The notes under the pieces were generated by a model that worked only from the letters and a program-made list of their open reading frames with translations, did not search any database and had not been told where the DNA came from. Position numbers and translations under genes: made by a program. Of a stretch of DNA of 64,000 bases, positions 46,845 through 59,239 are shown piece after piece; position 1 is the stretch's first letter; the number at the start of each line of letters is the position of its first letter. This DNA is from Amaurobius ferox (lineage: Eukaryota; Arthropoda; Arachnida; Araneae; Amaurobiidae): positions 120,571,524-120,635,523 of the forward strand of contig OX578145.1 of assembly GCA_951213105.1 (NCBI GenBank), given 5' to 3'.

Positions 46845-47090
46845 TCCTGTTGATCAGCGATTCCGAGTGCTCAACGATTCCTGGTGCACAAAGATTATCA
46901 TTTGGTCAGCGACTCCAGCAGTTCAGCGCCTTACAGTTCAGCGAATTCCAGTTAGACAGCGGTCCAATCCTTCAGCGAGTTCCAGCAGTTCATCGCCTTA
47001 CAGTTCAGCGAATTCCAGTTAGACAGCGATCCAGTTCTGCAACGAGTTCCAGCAGTGGAGCGATTTACATTTCAGCGGTTTCCAAGTGTG
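46845..47090 (+). repeat. CAGCGATTCCAG-type short tandem repeat before the polypurine tract
   Basis: Repeats of a word of about 13-15 bases like TCAGCGA(A/G)TTCCAG. A larger unit starting GCAGTTCAGCGCCTTACAGT is present twice (about 46918 and 46988). Confidence 0.8.
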
Positions 47091-47295
47091 CAGTGATATC
47101 AGTGTTTTTTTTTTCCAAAGGAAAGATATTTTACACTTTCCACCATAACTACAAGGGGACAAAGTGATATTATTAGGGACCATATGCGTAAGTCCCTGAT
47201 CCCAACAAATATCCAATTGACGGTCAAAGTGACTTTGGTTATCATATGTGAACAATTTTACAGATATACACCTTGAACTTGTGTGGAACTATATT

Positions 47296-47330
<35 letters not shown>

Positions 47331-47639
47331 CATATCACCAGTGGACGAACTTGTGCTTACATGAATAGACTTTTAATCGACATTAAGTACAACTGAACGA
47401 CACAGATATCGTCATTTGCAGACACATTGAGAATTGTATTTTTGTATAGTATTTTCGTGTTCTTTTGATGGCATATAAGAGTATATATATGATAATATGA
47501 TTTGTGTATATGTGTATATAGTGCATTTTTTACAGTAGATACAGATGAGAGCAAGACGAGTTGTTGGACTACACAGTGGACACGCCTGCAGCAACTATGA
47601 GCTGGCACTTTGTAATTGGCTTTTTTCCCACCAAATTTT

Positions 47640-47656
47640 GGGGGGGGGAAGAAGGG
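47640..47656 (+). promoter_or_regulatory. Polypurine tract
   Basis: GGGGGGGGGAAGAAGGG, four bases before the 3' LTR, is the expected plus-strand primer position. Confidence 0.85.
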
Positions 47657-47660
47657 TAAT

Positions 47661-48614
47661 TGTTATATTGTAATTTTCAATTCCCAATATAACATTGCTC
47701 TTTTGAAAGAGGAAGTGGACCTAAGAAGACGGTCCCTCATGAAGTGAGGCAATTTTTGTAACATTCCCTCGAACGCAGCTGCACCGGACATTCATTTCGA
47801 AAAGAGAGGGTGCTTCTCAAGTTCATGTCAGCGTTAGGTGTTACAACAAACGGAAGGGGTTGAACTTCTTGACCCCAGAGTCAATTAATATCACTCGAAC
47901 CTTGGGAAAATTCTCGTGAGAACTTTCAACGATTTTAAAACTGGAGACTGCATATCTCATATTTCAGGGGGGCCTTGACCAATAATATAGCCTGAAGGGC
48001 GTAGCCCTTAATTTACTTAGCCAATTATGGACAGGGGCGCCTTGTTAAGGGGGTAGAGACAGAGAGCAACTTTGGACTTTAAGTTTTTGAAATCGAGGAC
48101 TTGAATTTTGTGAGTGAAAAGAAGAGGTCGCAAGAGCGACGGATCTCGGAGAGAGCGAGCCCACGGGACAGAGCCGGAGCGCGCGGTCATAAAGTCCGAC
48201 ATCGGCAAAGATGATCGAGGTAGGACAATTCTACACATATTTTTGCACTTTGATTATTATTATCTCTCTGACCCTCCTAAATAAGGTTAACCTGGGCCAT
48301 TAAGACGTAGGCTAGTAAGAATAGTGAGTTAATGCACATTAATAGGTTAATAATTGTAATGCTCATATTATGATCATAGAATGAGGAGATTTGATTGTCT
48401 TAATGTACTACACTAAGGATGTTGGTATATGAAATTTACCAGATGTTAATAGTTATTAAATAAGGTTTTATCTTAATGAAATAAATTCTTTGTTATTGTT
48501 TAAAATTAAGCCTCTTCATTTTAATTACTGGTATTATGTATTTCTTTATTTACTCCACTTTACGAGATCGGTCTATATAGCGCCAATACCTGGCGTGTGA
48601 CGACTCACATATCA
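47661..48614 (+). repeat. 3' LTR, 954 bp
   Basis: Same start, end and length as the 5' LTR with no visible difference. It is followed by the AAGAC target duplication. Confidence 0.95.
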
Positions 48615-48719
48615 AAGACTACTGAAACTATTGACATTTTCAATTTTTTAATTCATGTGTTTGGCTTTGGCAAAATATTTTTCAAATCCATATATTACTT
48701 CCAAATGCGTATTCCATAT

Positions 48720-49944
48720 TACTTTTCTTATATACATAATGTATAAGGAAAGTATTGTGACGGGGTCGAAAATTCGAATTCGAGTTTTCGACGGGAGAGC
48801 ACGTTTCAAGCATCCCTGATCACGAATCAAACATTTTTGAAGTGATGTCTGTGTGTGTGTGTGTGTGTGTGTGGGAGTGTGTGTGAAAGTATGTGTGTGT
48901 GTGTCAGTGGGTCTGTGGAGACGATAACTGACGAACGAATGGACCGATTCGAACCAAATTTGGTACAAAAATCACAATCTGTAAACACTGGAATCCTATT
49001 GTTTTTATACGCAATCGAATGTTCAGAACCCCCCTAAATTTTCGAATGAAATTTTGAAAAAATCGTCAAAAAATCAAAACCAATATAAAAGTTACGCAAA
49101 TAGACATTTCTTATGTAATTTTTCATTAGAAAACGATTGACATAAATTTTAGAACGCTAACATAAACCGTTCTCGAGATATTGCACATTTTTCAAAAAAA
49201 TTATCAAAAAGTCATATAAAATAGAAAAAAAAATATTTCCTATTGAGAAACATGTTCACTTTTCATATATAATATCATGCGATAAATTGGGTGACATCAT
49301 TCTCGTGGATCTAGCTCGTTCCATTCATGAAAAAAGATACTTTGAGTAATACTTTTGCATTTGAACGCCAATTTATCTGCTATAAGAACAACTTATTTCT
49401 TCGTCCATAACGCTTGGCGAGATTTTGGCGACAAAATTGGCAGAATGTCGCCAACTTGGCGATTTTTTAAAATGATGCCAAATTAACGAAAATCTCGCCA
49501 AATAGATAAAAATGACGCTAAATCCATGAAAATGATGACTAATTGTGGAAAATTCAATATCCAATAAGTTATATAACATATAAATATATAATAATAGTTA
49601 TATAATATATGTCGAAAATTCAATATCTAGTAAGTTATATATATATATATATATATATAACTTATTTTTTCGTCCATAACGCTTGGCGAGATTTTGGCGA
49701 CGAAATTGGCGGAATGTCGCCAACTTGGCGACTTTTTGAAATGTTGCCAAATTAACGAAAATCTCGCCAAATGGATAAAAATGACGCTAAATCAATGAAA
49801 ATGACGACTAATTGTCGAAAATTCAATATCTTGGAAAGGATATTAGTATCTACTAGAAGAAAAACCTATTTATTTTAATCTAAAAGTAGTAAATTCATTT
49901 CATTATATAAGGAAAGTCATGTGTTGCCCACATCAGATTTTTTT
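48720..49944 (+). mobile_element. Family B repeat, copy B8, with internal duplication
   Basis: Start TACTTTTCTTATATACATAA TGTATAAGGAAAGT, TG tract 48848-48900, end AAGGAAAGTCATGTGTTGCC CACATCAG. The TAACGCTTGGCGAG segment to AATTCAATATC occurs twice (about 49379-49560 and 49615-49830), joined by a TA-rich stretch. Confidence 0.88.
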
Positions 49945-51386
49945 GATACACAATTGTACAACTAGCACCAAGTCGTTTAATTCTACAAATTTAACTGTGC
50001 AGATAGTATTGTTTAGCGGGAAGAGATTTTATCTGTTTTTATTTTTTCATAAAAGAAAGAAATTACATATTTTAATGGATTTTTGTGAAAAGCAATATGA
50101 ATGTTATCGGACTTTGTGCATATTTTGCACCGTTGTGGCGGGTATAGCTGCTAGCAGTTTAATAAACGGAAGGGGGTAAATAATTCGCATATAATTTTGT
50201 ATGATTATTTGAGCGATTATTTACATGGCTTGCAGTTATCTATTATATAATTATTTGCATTTTTGAAAGAGGGCTCTTACAACTCTGCTAATTAAACTTC
50301 ATTTGTTGTTAAATTCGACTTATTTCACAACTATATAGTAACTAATAATATCAATTAAGAGAGGTGGTTCGTTTGAGTCTGAGGGCTTTAGGAACGTAAA
50401 AGCTGCAGGCGGGCGGATATGAGAAAATCTTTCGCATATATATTATTATGCAAAATGTCTTAAACGTTTAGTTTATGTAAGTTTTAAATACTATATTCTT
50501 TAAATTTGTTTACAGATGTTAAGTGTTAAGGTTATTGTTGCTGGAGACCGAAACATCTTCCTTGGCTTCAGAATAAATACCCCCCCCCCCCCCCAAGAGA
50601 GAAGATGCGCGGAATAAATCATAAACAGTATCTTTATCTTGAATGATTTTCACGTAACGACATGATTGGCGTAGCCACTATATACCAATGTATATGGATT
50701 TATAAGTACCAAGTGGGTGGTCATGCTTTACCAATCAGGTCTACCGGAGTCCTCTATAATGTTTTTGTTATTGTGGCGTTTAAGTTAAAATTATCTTCTA
50801 CAAAAGTTGGTTTAAGAAAAGCCTGCCAAGAACCTTTCAAAATATAATAAGCAGGAAAACTTAATGTTTAATTAAATAATGTAATATTGTAATAAAAAGT
50901 AAAAGGTAATATTAATCAATTGATGCGTATGAATTGTGACCAAAAAACGATGTTTAATGTCGTGTTCTGATCATAAGTAAAGCGCTTCAATTGTCAATGT
51001 GCAATCAACGTCATACATCAATTGCGTGTTGCAAACAATATCTTTTCGCATGTCATGTGGCTTACTCTGTATTATTTGTTGCATTGTTTTATTGATTTAT
51101 GCGATTGACAACATCTAGCATTCTATTGCTGTTATTTGAGTTTACGTTTTTTAATGTTTATTTAAGGAATCTTTATGGGATTAAATGAACTCAGGTAATC
51201 AATTAAGAAATCAGAAATCTTCGCGGAATAATTCAGTAATGTTTGTGATAATCTTCATGGTTTTAATCTATTTCGTAATGCCTACAATAATCCTTCCGAC
51301 TATCTATTCATTATTCTTAACAAGACATTTAAGTCTTCTTTACAGGACCTTTTTAGCAATCTTAACGGGATTAATTACATTTTAGT
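49945..51386. other. Intron with a diverged repeat shared with 53.9-54.9 kb
   Basis: 51060-51386 shares GCATTGTTTTATT, GTTATTTGAGTTTA and TTCAGTAATGTTTG with the tandem repeat at 53930-54860. A C-run lies at 50580-50594. No gene recognised. Confidence 0.5.
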
Positions 51387-52148
51387 AAAAATCTGATGTG
51401 GGCAACACATGACTTTCCTTATATAATGTAATGAATTTACTACTTTTACAGAAAAAATAGGCTTTTCTTATAGCAGATACTAATATTCTTTCCAAGACAT
51501 TGAATTTTCGACAATTAGTCGTCATTTTCATTGATTTACCGTCATTTTTATCCATTTGGCGAGATTTTCGTTAATTTGGCAACATTTCAAAAAGTCGCCA
51601 AGTTGGCGACATTCCGCCAAATTCGTCGCCAAAATCTCGCCAAGCGTTATGCAATAAGAAATAAGTTATTCTTACAGGAGATAAATGACTATTGGCGTTC
51701 AAATACAAAAGTATTATTCAAAGTATATTTTTTCATGAACGGAACGAGCTAGATACACGAGAATGATGTCACTCAATTTATCGCATGGTATTACATATGA
51801 AAAGTGAACATGTTTCTCAATTGGAATTTTTTTTTTATGTGACTTTTTCATAATTTTTTTGAAAAATGTACAATATCTCGAGAACGGTTCATGTTAGCGT
51901 TCTAAAATTTATGTCAATCGTTTTCTAATGAAAAATTACATAAGAAATGTTTATTTGCGTAACTTTATTAGCGGTTTTGATTTTTTGACGATTTTTTCAA
52001 AATTTCATTCGAAAATTTAGGGGGGTTCTAAACATTCGGTTGCGTATAAAAACAATAGGCTTCCAGTGTTTATGGATTGTGATTTTTGTACCAAATTTGA
52101 TTCAAATCGGTCAATTCGTTCGTCAGTCACTGTCTCCACAGACCCACT

Positions 52149-52181
<33 letters not shown>

Positions 52182-52240
52182 TCGAATTTTCGACCCCGTC
52201 ACAATACTTTCCTTATACATTATGTATATAAGGAAAGTAA
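51387..52240 (-). mobile_element. Family B repeat, copy B9, with internal deletion
   Basis: On plus it opens AATCTGATGTGGGCAACACA and closes TACATTATGTATATAAGGAA AGTA. The stretch between the CA microsatellite (52150-52180) and CGAATTTTCGACCCC is missing relative to other copies. Confidence 0.87.
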
Positions 52241-52437
52241 TAATTATGGAAATCATCAAATATAAGATATTTTGTTTATAATAATATTTATAGCAATATA
52301 TTCTAATATTTTTACAGAAATTTTTACAAGATATTTCAGTAATATCTATAGGAATAGATGTGATACATTTGCTGTATTACCCTTTAGAATCATTTTATGT
52401 TAAGCGATTGCAAGCATTCTTAATTCCATTAATGTTA

Positions 52438-53902
52438 TTACTTTCTTTATATACATAATGTATAAGGAAAGTATTGTGACGGGGTCGAAAATTCGAATTC
52501 GAGTTTTCGACGGGAGAGCACGTTTCAAGCATCCCTGATCACGAATCAAACATTTTTGAAGTGATGTCTGTGTGTGTGTGTGAAAGTATGTGTGTGTGTG
52601 TGTGTGTCAGTGAGCCTGTGGAGACGATAACTGACGAACGAATGGACCGATTCGAACCAAATTTGGTACAAAAATCACAATCCGTAAACACTGGAATCCT
52701 ATTGTTTTTATACGCAATCGAATGTTCAGAACCCCCTAAATTTTCAAATGAAATTTTGAAAAAATCGTTAAAAAATCAAAACCACTAATAAAGTTACGCA
52801 AATCGACATTTCTTATGTAATTTTTCATTAGAAAACGATTGACATAAATTTTAGAACGTTAACATGAACCGTTCTCGAGATATTGTACATTTTTCAAAAA
52901 AATTATCAAAAAGTCATATAAAACAAAAATCACAATCCGTAAACACTGGAAGCTTATTGTTTTTATACGCAATCGAATGTTTAGAACCCCCCTAAATTTT
53001 CGAATGAAATATTGAAAAAATCGTCAAAAAATCAAAACCACTAATAAAGTTACGCAAATAGACATTTCTTGTTGTTGTTGTTGAGACCCAGACCGTCCCA
53101 CCTACCAGAAAGGTGTAAGGTAACTGTTTGGACGGCCGGGAAGTGCCACCTAATTTGGACCGGAACCCAGTGGGGGAGGCATCCACAGGGACTGTACCCT
53201 CCTTCCCCTACCACCAACCTCTCGGAAGGACTTACGGACCCACATGTTTAACGCGATCGTACTCCGCGTGAACACGGCGGCAGTTTTGGCAGTGGCTGGA
53301 ATCGAACCCGGGCCTACCGAGTGCAACTCCAGCGCGCTAACCAATGGGCTACCGCGCCCTGAGACATTTCTTGTGTAACTTTTCATTAGAAAACGATTGA
53401 CATAAATTTTAGAACGCTAACATGAACCGTTCTCGAGATATTGTACATTTTTCAAAAAAATTATCAAAAAGTCATATAAAATAAAAAAAAATATATATTT
53501 CCTATTGAGAAACATGTTGACTTTTCATATCTAATACCATGTGATAAATTAGGTGACATCATTCACGTGGATCTAGCTCGTTCCATTCATGAAAAAAGAT
53601 ACTTTGAGTAATACTTTTGTATTTGAACGCCAATAGTCATTTATCTGCTGTAAGAATAATTTATTTCTTAGTGCATAACGCTTGGCGAGATTTTGACGAC
53701 GAATTTGCCGGAATGTCGCCAAACGCTAAATCAATGAAAATGACGACTAATTCAATGAAAATGACGACTAATTGTCGAAAATTCAATATCTTGGAAAGAA
53801 TATTAGTATCTACTATAAGAAAAACCTATTTTTTTACTGTAAAAGTAGTAAATTCATTACATTATATAAGGAAAGTCATATGTTGCCCTCATCAGATTTT
53901 TT
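52438..53902 (+). mobile_element. Family B repeat, copy B10, with duplication and nested SINE
   Basis: Start TACTTTCTTTATATACATAA TG. The segment from CAAAAATCACAATCCGTAAA is present twice (52670 and 52924). A SINE sits at 53073-53361. The end is AAGGAAAGTCATATGTTGCC CTCATCAG. Confidence 0.87.
53073..53361 (-). mobile_element. Complete tRNA-derived SINE, copy S3
   Basis: Minus orientation. The head has an A box (GTAGCCCATTGGTTAGCGCG) and a B box (GGGTTCGATTCCAGCC), then a unique body of about 200 bp and an (AAC)n tail (plus GTTGTTGTTGTTG at 53071). The target duplication AGACATTTCTTGT lies at 53060-53072 and 53362-53374. The interrupted sequence is the known family B stretch GACATTTCTTATGTAA. 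Confidence 0.95.
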
Positions 53903-53929
53903 AAACATATATTTGTGAATTTGTCTTTT

Positions 53930-54860
53930 CAGTAATATTTTCAGTATTAAATAAACTTCAGTAATAATGATGAAAATCATAATCTTCATAGACAGTTTCA
54001 GCAATGTCTACAGTAATATTTCGGTCTTAATCTTTACGTCAATATATTCTTTAAATTCTACAGTAATCTTTGCTGTTATCTATTTTCCAATTCTTATAGA
54101 ATATTTCAGTAATCCTTGCGGTAATAAAAATAATAAATTTTCTGTATTATATGTTGCATTGTTTTATTTAACAACATCCAGCCTTTTATCACTGTTATTT
54201 GAGCTTTAGTTGATGAATGTTTATTTAAACAATTTTTACAGGATAAAATATACTTCAATAATCATTTCGGAATGAGTAATCCTCGTGAGATATTTCAGTA
54301 ATGTTTACAGTTACCTTCGCGATATTAATATTTAAGGTAATCTATTCTATAAATTCTACAGTAATCTTCACCGTTATCTATACCTTTCAGCAATTTTTAC
54401 GGTATTAATAAAACTTTAGCATCAATCATTACAGAGAATTAGTAATTTTGGTAATGTGTACAGTAATATACTATAATCTATACTAAGGAATATTAATCTA
54501 TATAAAGAATAAATTTCATTTTTTTTTTCTGCATCGATTTATTTGTTTAGACGATTGACAAAGTCTGTTATTTGAACTTACACTTATGAATGGTTAACTC
54601 AGTAATCTTTATGGGATTAGTAACCTTTACAGAAATCAGCAATTTTAAAGGAATATTTGAGTAATCCTTCCAGTTTTAATTTTTATGACAATCTATTTAA
54701 GTAATCTTTGCGGAAATAGAAAGATGAAATTTTCTGTATTATATGTTTGCATTGTTTTATTTGTTAAGGTGATTTTCAATACCCTGCATTCCATTACTGT
54801 TATTTGATTTTACATATATGGATGTTTATTGCAATAATTTTTAGTGAAAATTCTTTCAGG
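53930..54860 (+). repeat. Diverged tandem repeat, roughly 250-300 bp unit
   Basis: TCTGTATTATATGTT(T)GCATTG with TTTATTT..CTGTTATTTGA and many CAGTAATCTTTACGG-like words recur near 54138, 54528 and 54737. Non-coding. Confidence 0.6.
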
Positions 54861-55125
54861 CTTATTAATTACTGGATGTATATTTGTAGCTGTAGTTACT
54901 TAATATTTCATATAATTCATAATTCCTAAATTGAGTTCAGTTTTATGATTATTTTTCTAATATCTTTCGCATTCTTTTCCATGATATAGAATAATTCTAA
55001 TCGAAAAATTCAAAATTTGAGTAAATGATAATAAGTATTTATCCTTCAATCAAATAATTACTCAAAAACCGCTGAAATAAGAACACGATCAATGAAAGCT
55101 TTGTAAATACATCATACATACAAAA

Positions 55126-56037
55126 AAAATCTGATGTGGGCAACACATGACTTTCCTACTTTACTGAATTTACTACTTTTACAGTAAAAAAAATAGGTTT
55201 TTCTTATAGTAGATATTTATATTCTTTCCAAGATATTGAATTTTCGAGTATTAATCGTCATTTCCATTGATTTAGCGTCATTTTCATTCATTTGGAGAGA
55301 TTTTCGTTAATTTGGCAACATTTCAAAAAGTCGCCAAGTTGGCGACATTCCGCCAAATTCGTCGCCAAAATCTCGCCAAGAATTATGGACGAAGAAATAA
55401 GTTATTCTTACAACAGACAAATGCCTATTGGCGTTCAAATACAAACGTATTACTCAAAGTATATTTTTTCATGAATGGAACGAGCTAGATCCACGAGAAT
55501 GATGTCACCCAATTTATCGTATGGTATTACATATGAAAAGTGAACATGCTTCTCAATAGGAAATATTTTTTTTTATTTTATGACTTTTTGATAATTTTTT
55601 TAAAAAATGTGCAATATCTCAAGAACGGTTCATGTTAGCGTTCTAAAATTTATGCCAATCGTTTTCTAATGAAAAATTACATAAGAAATGTCTATTTGCG
55701 TAACTTTATTAGTGGTTTTGATTTTTTAACGATTTTTTCAAAATTTTATTCGAAAATTTAGGGGGTTCTGAACATTCGATTGCGTATAAAAACAATAGGC
55801 TTCCAGTGTTTACGGATTGTGATTTTTGTACCAAATTTGGTTCGAATCGGTCCATTCGTTCGTCAGTTATCGTCTCCACAGACTCACTGACACACACACA
55901 CACACAGACATCACTTCAAAAATGTTTGATTCGTGATCAGGGATGCTTGAAACGTGCTCTCCCGTCGAAAACTCGAATTCGAATTTTCGACCCCGTCACA
56001 ACACTTTCCTTATACATTATGTATATAAGGAAAGTAA
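55126..56037 (-). mobile_element. Family B repeat, copy B11
   Basis: On plus it opens AATCTGATGTGGGCAACACA and closes CCTTATACATTATGTATATA AGGAAAGTA. The CA tract is short (55890-55905). Full length. Confidence 0.88.
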
Positions 56038-56374
56038 TAAACTAATCTACGGGTTTCAAAGGGAAAAATTAGATTTCTTCTTCAGGACTGATATGAAGCG
56101 CAACCTCATTTACTCAAATCAGATCGGTAGAATAGGTAGAACAGCACCCGTAGACAAATATAGGAGGAAAAACAATACCATCATCACGGAAAGAAATTAA
56201 AGAGGAAAACACCAAAATGACAGTCGGGTAAAACCTCACAAATGATAGAAAAAATAGCAGAAAATAAGGCAAAAAGGAAATGGATTTCAGAACGATTTAA
56301 AACAACTAAATAGTGTGAAAACCAACTAATATTAGTTTCTTTCGGTACTACTTAAGTAGGAGTTCTCACTATTT

Positions 56375-56660
56375 AATTGTTTTGATTCGTTCTGCTATCG
56401 GTTCTTTTACCGCCTTATTTCAGGTTGTTCTTTCTTTCCTCTGTGATATTTTTCCCGATCGTAGTTTTTTACCTGACATTTTCATTTTCCCTATTTTATT
56501 TCTTCACGCGGGGATGGCAACATCTTTACTCCTGCTTTCAGTCGCGTGCGCTATTCTACTTCAGTTGACGATCTGACTTGAGTAAGTGAGGTCGTGCTTC
56601 TTGTCGTCCTGCAGAAAAAGGCTTATTTTTTCTTCTTCCCTTTGAAACCTGTAGACTAAT
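56375..56660 (+). repeat. Dispersed repeat F, copy 1
   Basis: Shares CGCGGGGATGGCAAC, the following CTTTCAGTC and AAGTGA blocks with 59240-59620. Non-coding. 56038-56375 shows nothing recognised. Confidence 0.55.
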
Positions 56661-56743
56661 TTATTTTTGTACGTATGCTATATTTACGAACTTTTAATTT
56701 ATCGGGCTATTCGGTATGTCTACACTTAGCACACTATGCAACA

Positions 56744-57231
56744 CTTAATATAAATTTAAAAGACTTTTAAAAATCACAATTTTGACTCTAGGAAAAAAGA
56801 TGGATCCCCTATTTTATTTTGAAGTGGGTCACGTGATCTCTTCCTATTAAGTGGGTGTTATTACTATTTTAATTTTTATTTAAAGAACTATCGAGCGCAT
56901 TTTGTTAAAAATTGTTTTATATATTTTATGGGATAATTTAGATATTTCCTAAAACTTTCGAAGCAGTGTGTGAATTTTAACTTTGCTTAAAAAATGTTTG
57001 AAAAATGAGGTCCCATAGGTTCAATGTATTTCATTTTTCAACCCGAGTTCAACCCAAAACTAATTGGGTGATATTCTTCATTTACATTCCCATATGTCCC
57101 GCAGACCGTCCCAATAACAAACTAAAATTTCATTTTGATAAAGTCATTTTTACAGCAGTTATTGTGCGAAAGGATAGATAGACAGAATGAACAAAGTTAT
57201 AAACACTTTTCAACTATGTTGTAAAGTATTA
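56744..57231 (+). mobile_element. Family D repeat, copy D3 (5' truncated)
   Basis: Enters at TAATATAAATTTAAAAGACT and runs to the end palindrome AACACTTTTCAACTATGTTG TAAAGTATT. D4 starts at the next base. Confidence 0.78.
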
Positions 57232-58381
57232 ACAAGAAAGGTCAATCATGCATAAATCATTGATTATAAACCACGTTCCAACTGCAATGCAATTTTATTT
57301 AAACATCTCTAAAATGCGATACATTTAGAGGTAATATTTTTAAAATGATCGCAATAGTACAATAATTTATTATATTTGAAAACTTAAAACTTCATCGAAA
57401 AAATGAACCTTAATCAAATGACGTCATTGAAATATAAATCGCCTGTCTCTCTATGTAAAAGTAGTAAATATTTCATTCATGCATTTTTTCCATTCCTTTC
57501 ATTCATCAAAATACTACAATAATTTATTTTACTTAAAACTTAAAACCATGAAGGTAAAAGTAATTTAACTCCATTCTTAAAACTACATCCAAAAACTCTG
57601 CTATAAAATCGTCTGCCTCTCTATGTAAAATCAATGAATGTTCCATTCATATCATCTATACTGCAGACTCCAGAGCTAAATAATTTTGCGTTAAAGAAAT
57701 TCAGCAATTCTTTGCAACTCATCTTACAGCTTGATGTGTTTACATTCTCCATAAGTGAAAATTAGTCTTTTCTGTAGAAATAATCGAAATTTGATGATCA
57801 AAAGACAAATATATTGTAATTGCGATGTTTTAGAATATAGATGTATAGAAATTAAACAAAAATAAAGCGGTTTTAGTACGGATACATCACTAAATATGAG
57901 TTAAAAGAACTTTAAAAATCACGATTTTGTCACAAGATGGATGCCATATTTTATTTTGAAGTGGGTCACGTGATCTTCTCATATAATATGGTATAATTAA
58001 TTTAATTTTTTTTAAAAATCTAACGAATATATTTTGCTGAAGTGTTTTTCATATTTTTTATGGGATAATTTGAATATTTCCTAAAACTTTCTAAGCAATT
58101 TATGAATTTTAAATTCGCTTAAAAAATGTTTGAAAAATTTGGTTCCATAGGGTTCAGTATATATTTCATTCTTTTAACTCGGGTTCATTCCAAAAGTATT
58201 TCCGTGATATTATTCATTTATATTCCCATAGGTCCCACAGACCGTCTGAACAGCATACTAAAATTCCATTTTGATAACGTCATTTTTAAGGCAGTTATCG
58301 TGTGAACGGACAGACAGACAGAATGACAGAATGACCAAAGTCATAAACACTTTTCAACTATGCTGTAAAATGTTAAAAAGA
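57232..58381 (+). mobile_element. Family D repeat, copy D4, head-to-tail with D3
   Basis: Starts AACAAGAAAGGTCAATCATG with hairpin and ends with GACAGACAGACAG and AACACTTTTCAACTATGCTG TAAAATGTT. The first 300 bp contain an internal duplication (TAAATCGCCTG and AAATCGTCTGCC blocks). Confidence 0.82.
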
Positions 58382-58433
58382 GCTGAAAATAATAAATGGA
58401 CGGAAAGAAAGCATTGTTTAGCAGTCGTTTTCA

Positions 58434-59205
58434 TTTTTAACACTTTACAACATAGTTAAAAAGTGTTTATGATTTTGTTCATTCTATTTGTCTGTCCGTC
58501 CATTCGCACGATAACTGCCGTAAAAATGATTTTATCAAAATGAAAGTTTAGTATGTCGTTGAGGCGGGCTGTGAGACATATGGGAATGTAAATAAATAAT
58601 ATCATCCAATTAGTTTTGTTTGAACCCGGGTTAAAAAAAATGAAATACGTTGAACCCTATGGACCTAATTTTTTAAATATTTATATATAAAAAATTATTA
58701 ATTGAATATAAAAAAATTTTCAGCAAAATATGTTTGGTAGTTTTTTAAATAAAAATTTAAATAATAATTATACTCATATAATATGAAGAGATCACATGAC
58801 CAAATTCAAATAAAAAATACGGCATTCATTTTTTTTCTAGGTAAAAATCGTGATTTTTATAGTTCTTTTAAATTTATATTTAGTGTTACATCCGTCCTAA
58901 AACCGTTTTATTTTTGCGAATTTTCTGTGCATATATATATATTGCGCCAGCGCAATCACAGTGTTTTCGATTTTAAATGATCATGAAACTTTGATTATTT
59001 CTACAACGAAGCCTAATTTTAATGGATGCAGAATGTAAACAAGTGATTTAAGATGAGTTGTCTAAGAATTGTTGATGTGGTAATTCAAAATATATCAACG
59101 GTGAATGTATCTCCTATTAGCGATGTTTAAATAAAATTGCACTTCAGTTGCAAAATGTTTCATAATCAATGCTTAATGCATAATTGATCTTTCTTGTTTA
59201 TTTAT
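58434..59205 (-). mobile_element. Family D repeat, copy D5, tail-to-tail with D4
   Basis: On plus it opens TTAACACTTTACAACATAGT and closes CAATGCTTAATGCATAATTG ATCTTTCTTGTTTATT. Internal deletion relative to D2. Only about 50 bp separate it from D4. Confidence 0.8.
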
Positions 59206-59239
59206 TTAATTATTTATTGTATTTTTATAACTGGTTTTC

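Larger units (their letters stand above)
40143..48614 (+). mobile_element. Complete-looking non-autonomous LTR retrotransposon, 8472 bp
   Basis: Two 954-bp LTRs (TGTTATATTG..CACATATCA) flank a 6564-bp interior. The 5-bp target duplication AAGAC lies at 40138-40142 and 48615-48619. A primer-binding site follows the 5' LTR and a polypurine tract precedes the 3' LTR. The interior has a zinc-knuckle gag-like ORF, but I see no protease, reverse transcriptase, RNase H or integrase core in any frame. The interior is AT-rich with many A-tracts. Transposition must therefore have relied on enzymes from elsewhere. It sits antisense to the DYRK gene. Confidence 0.93.
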
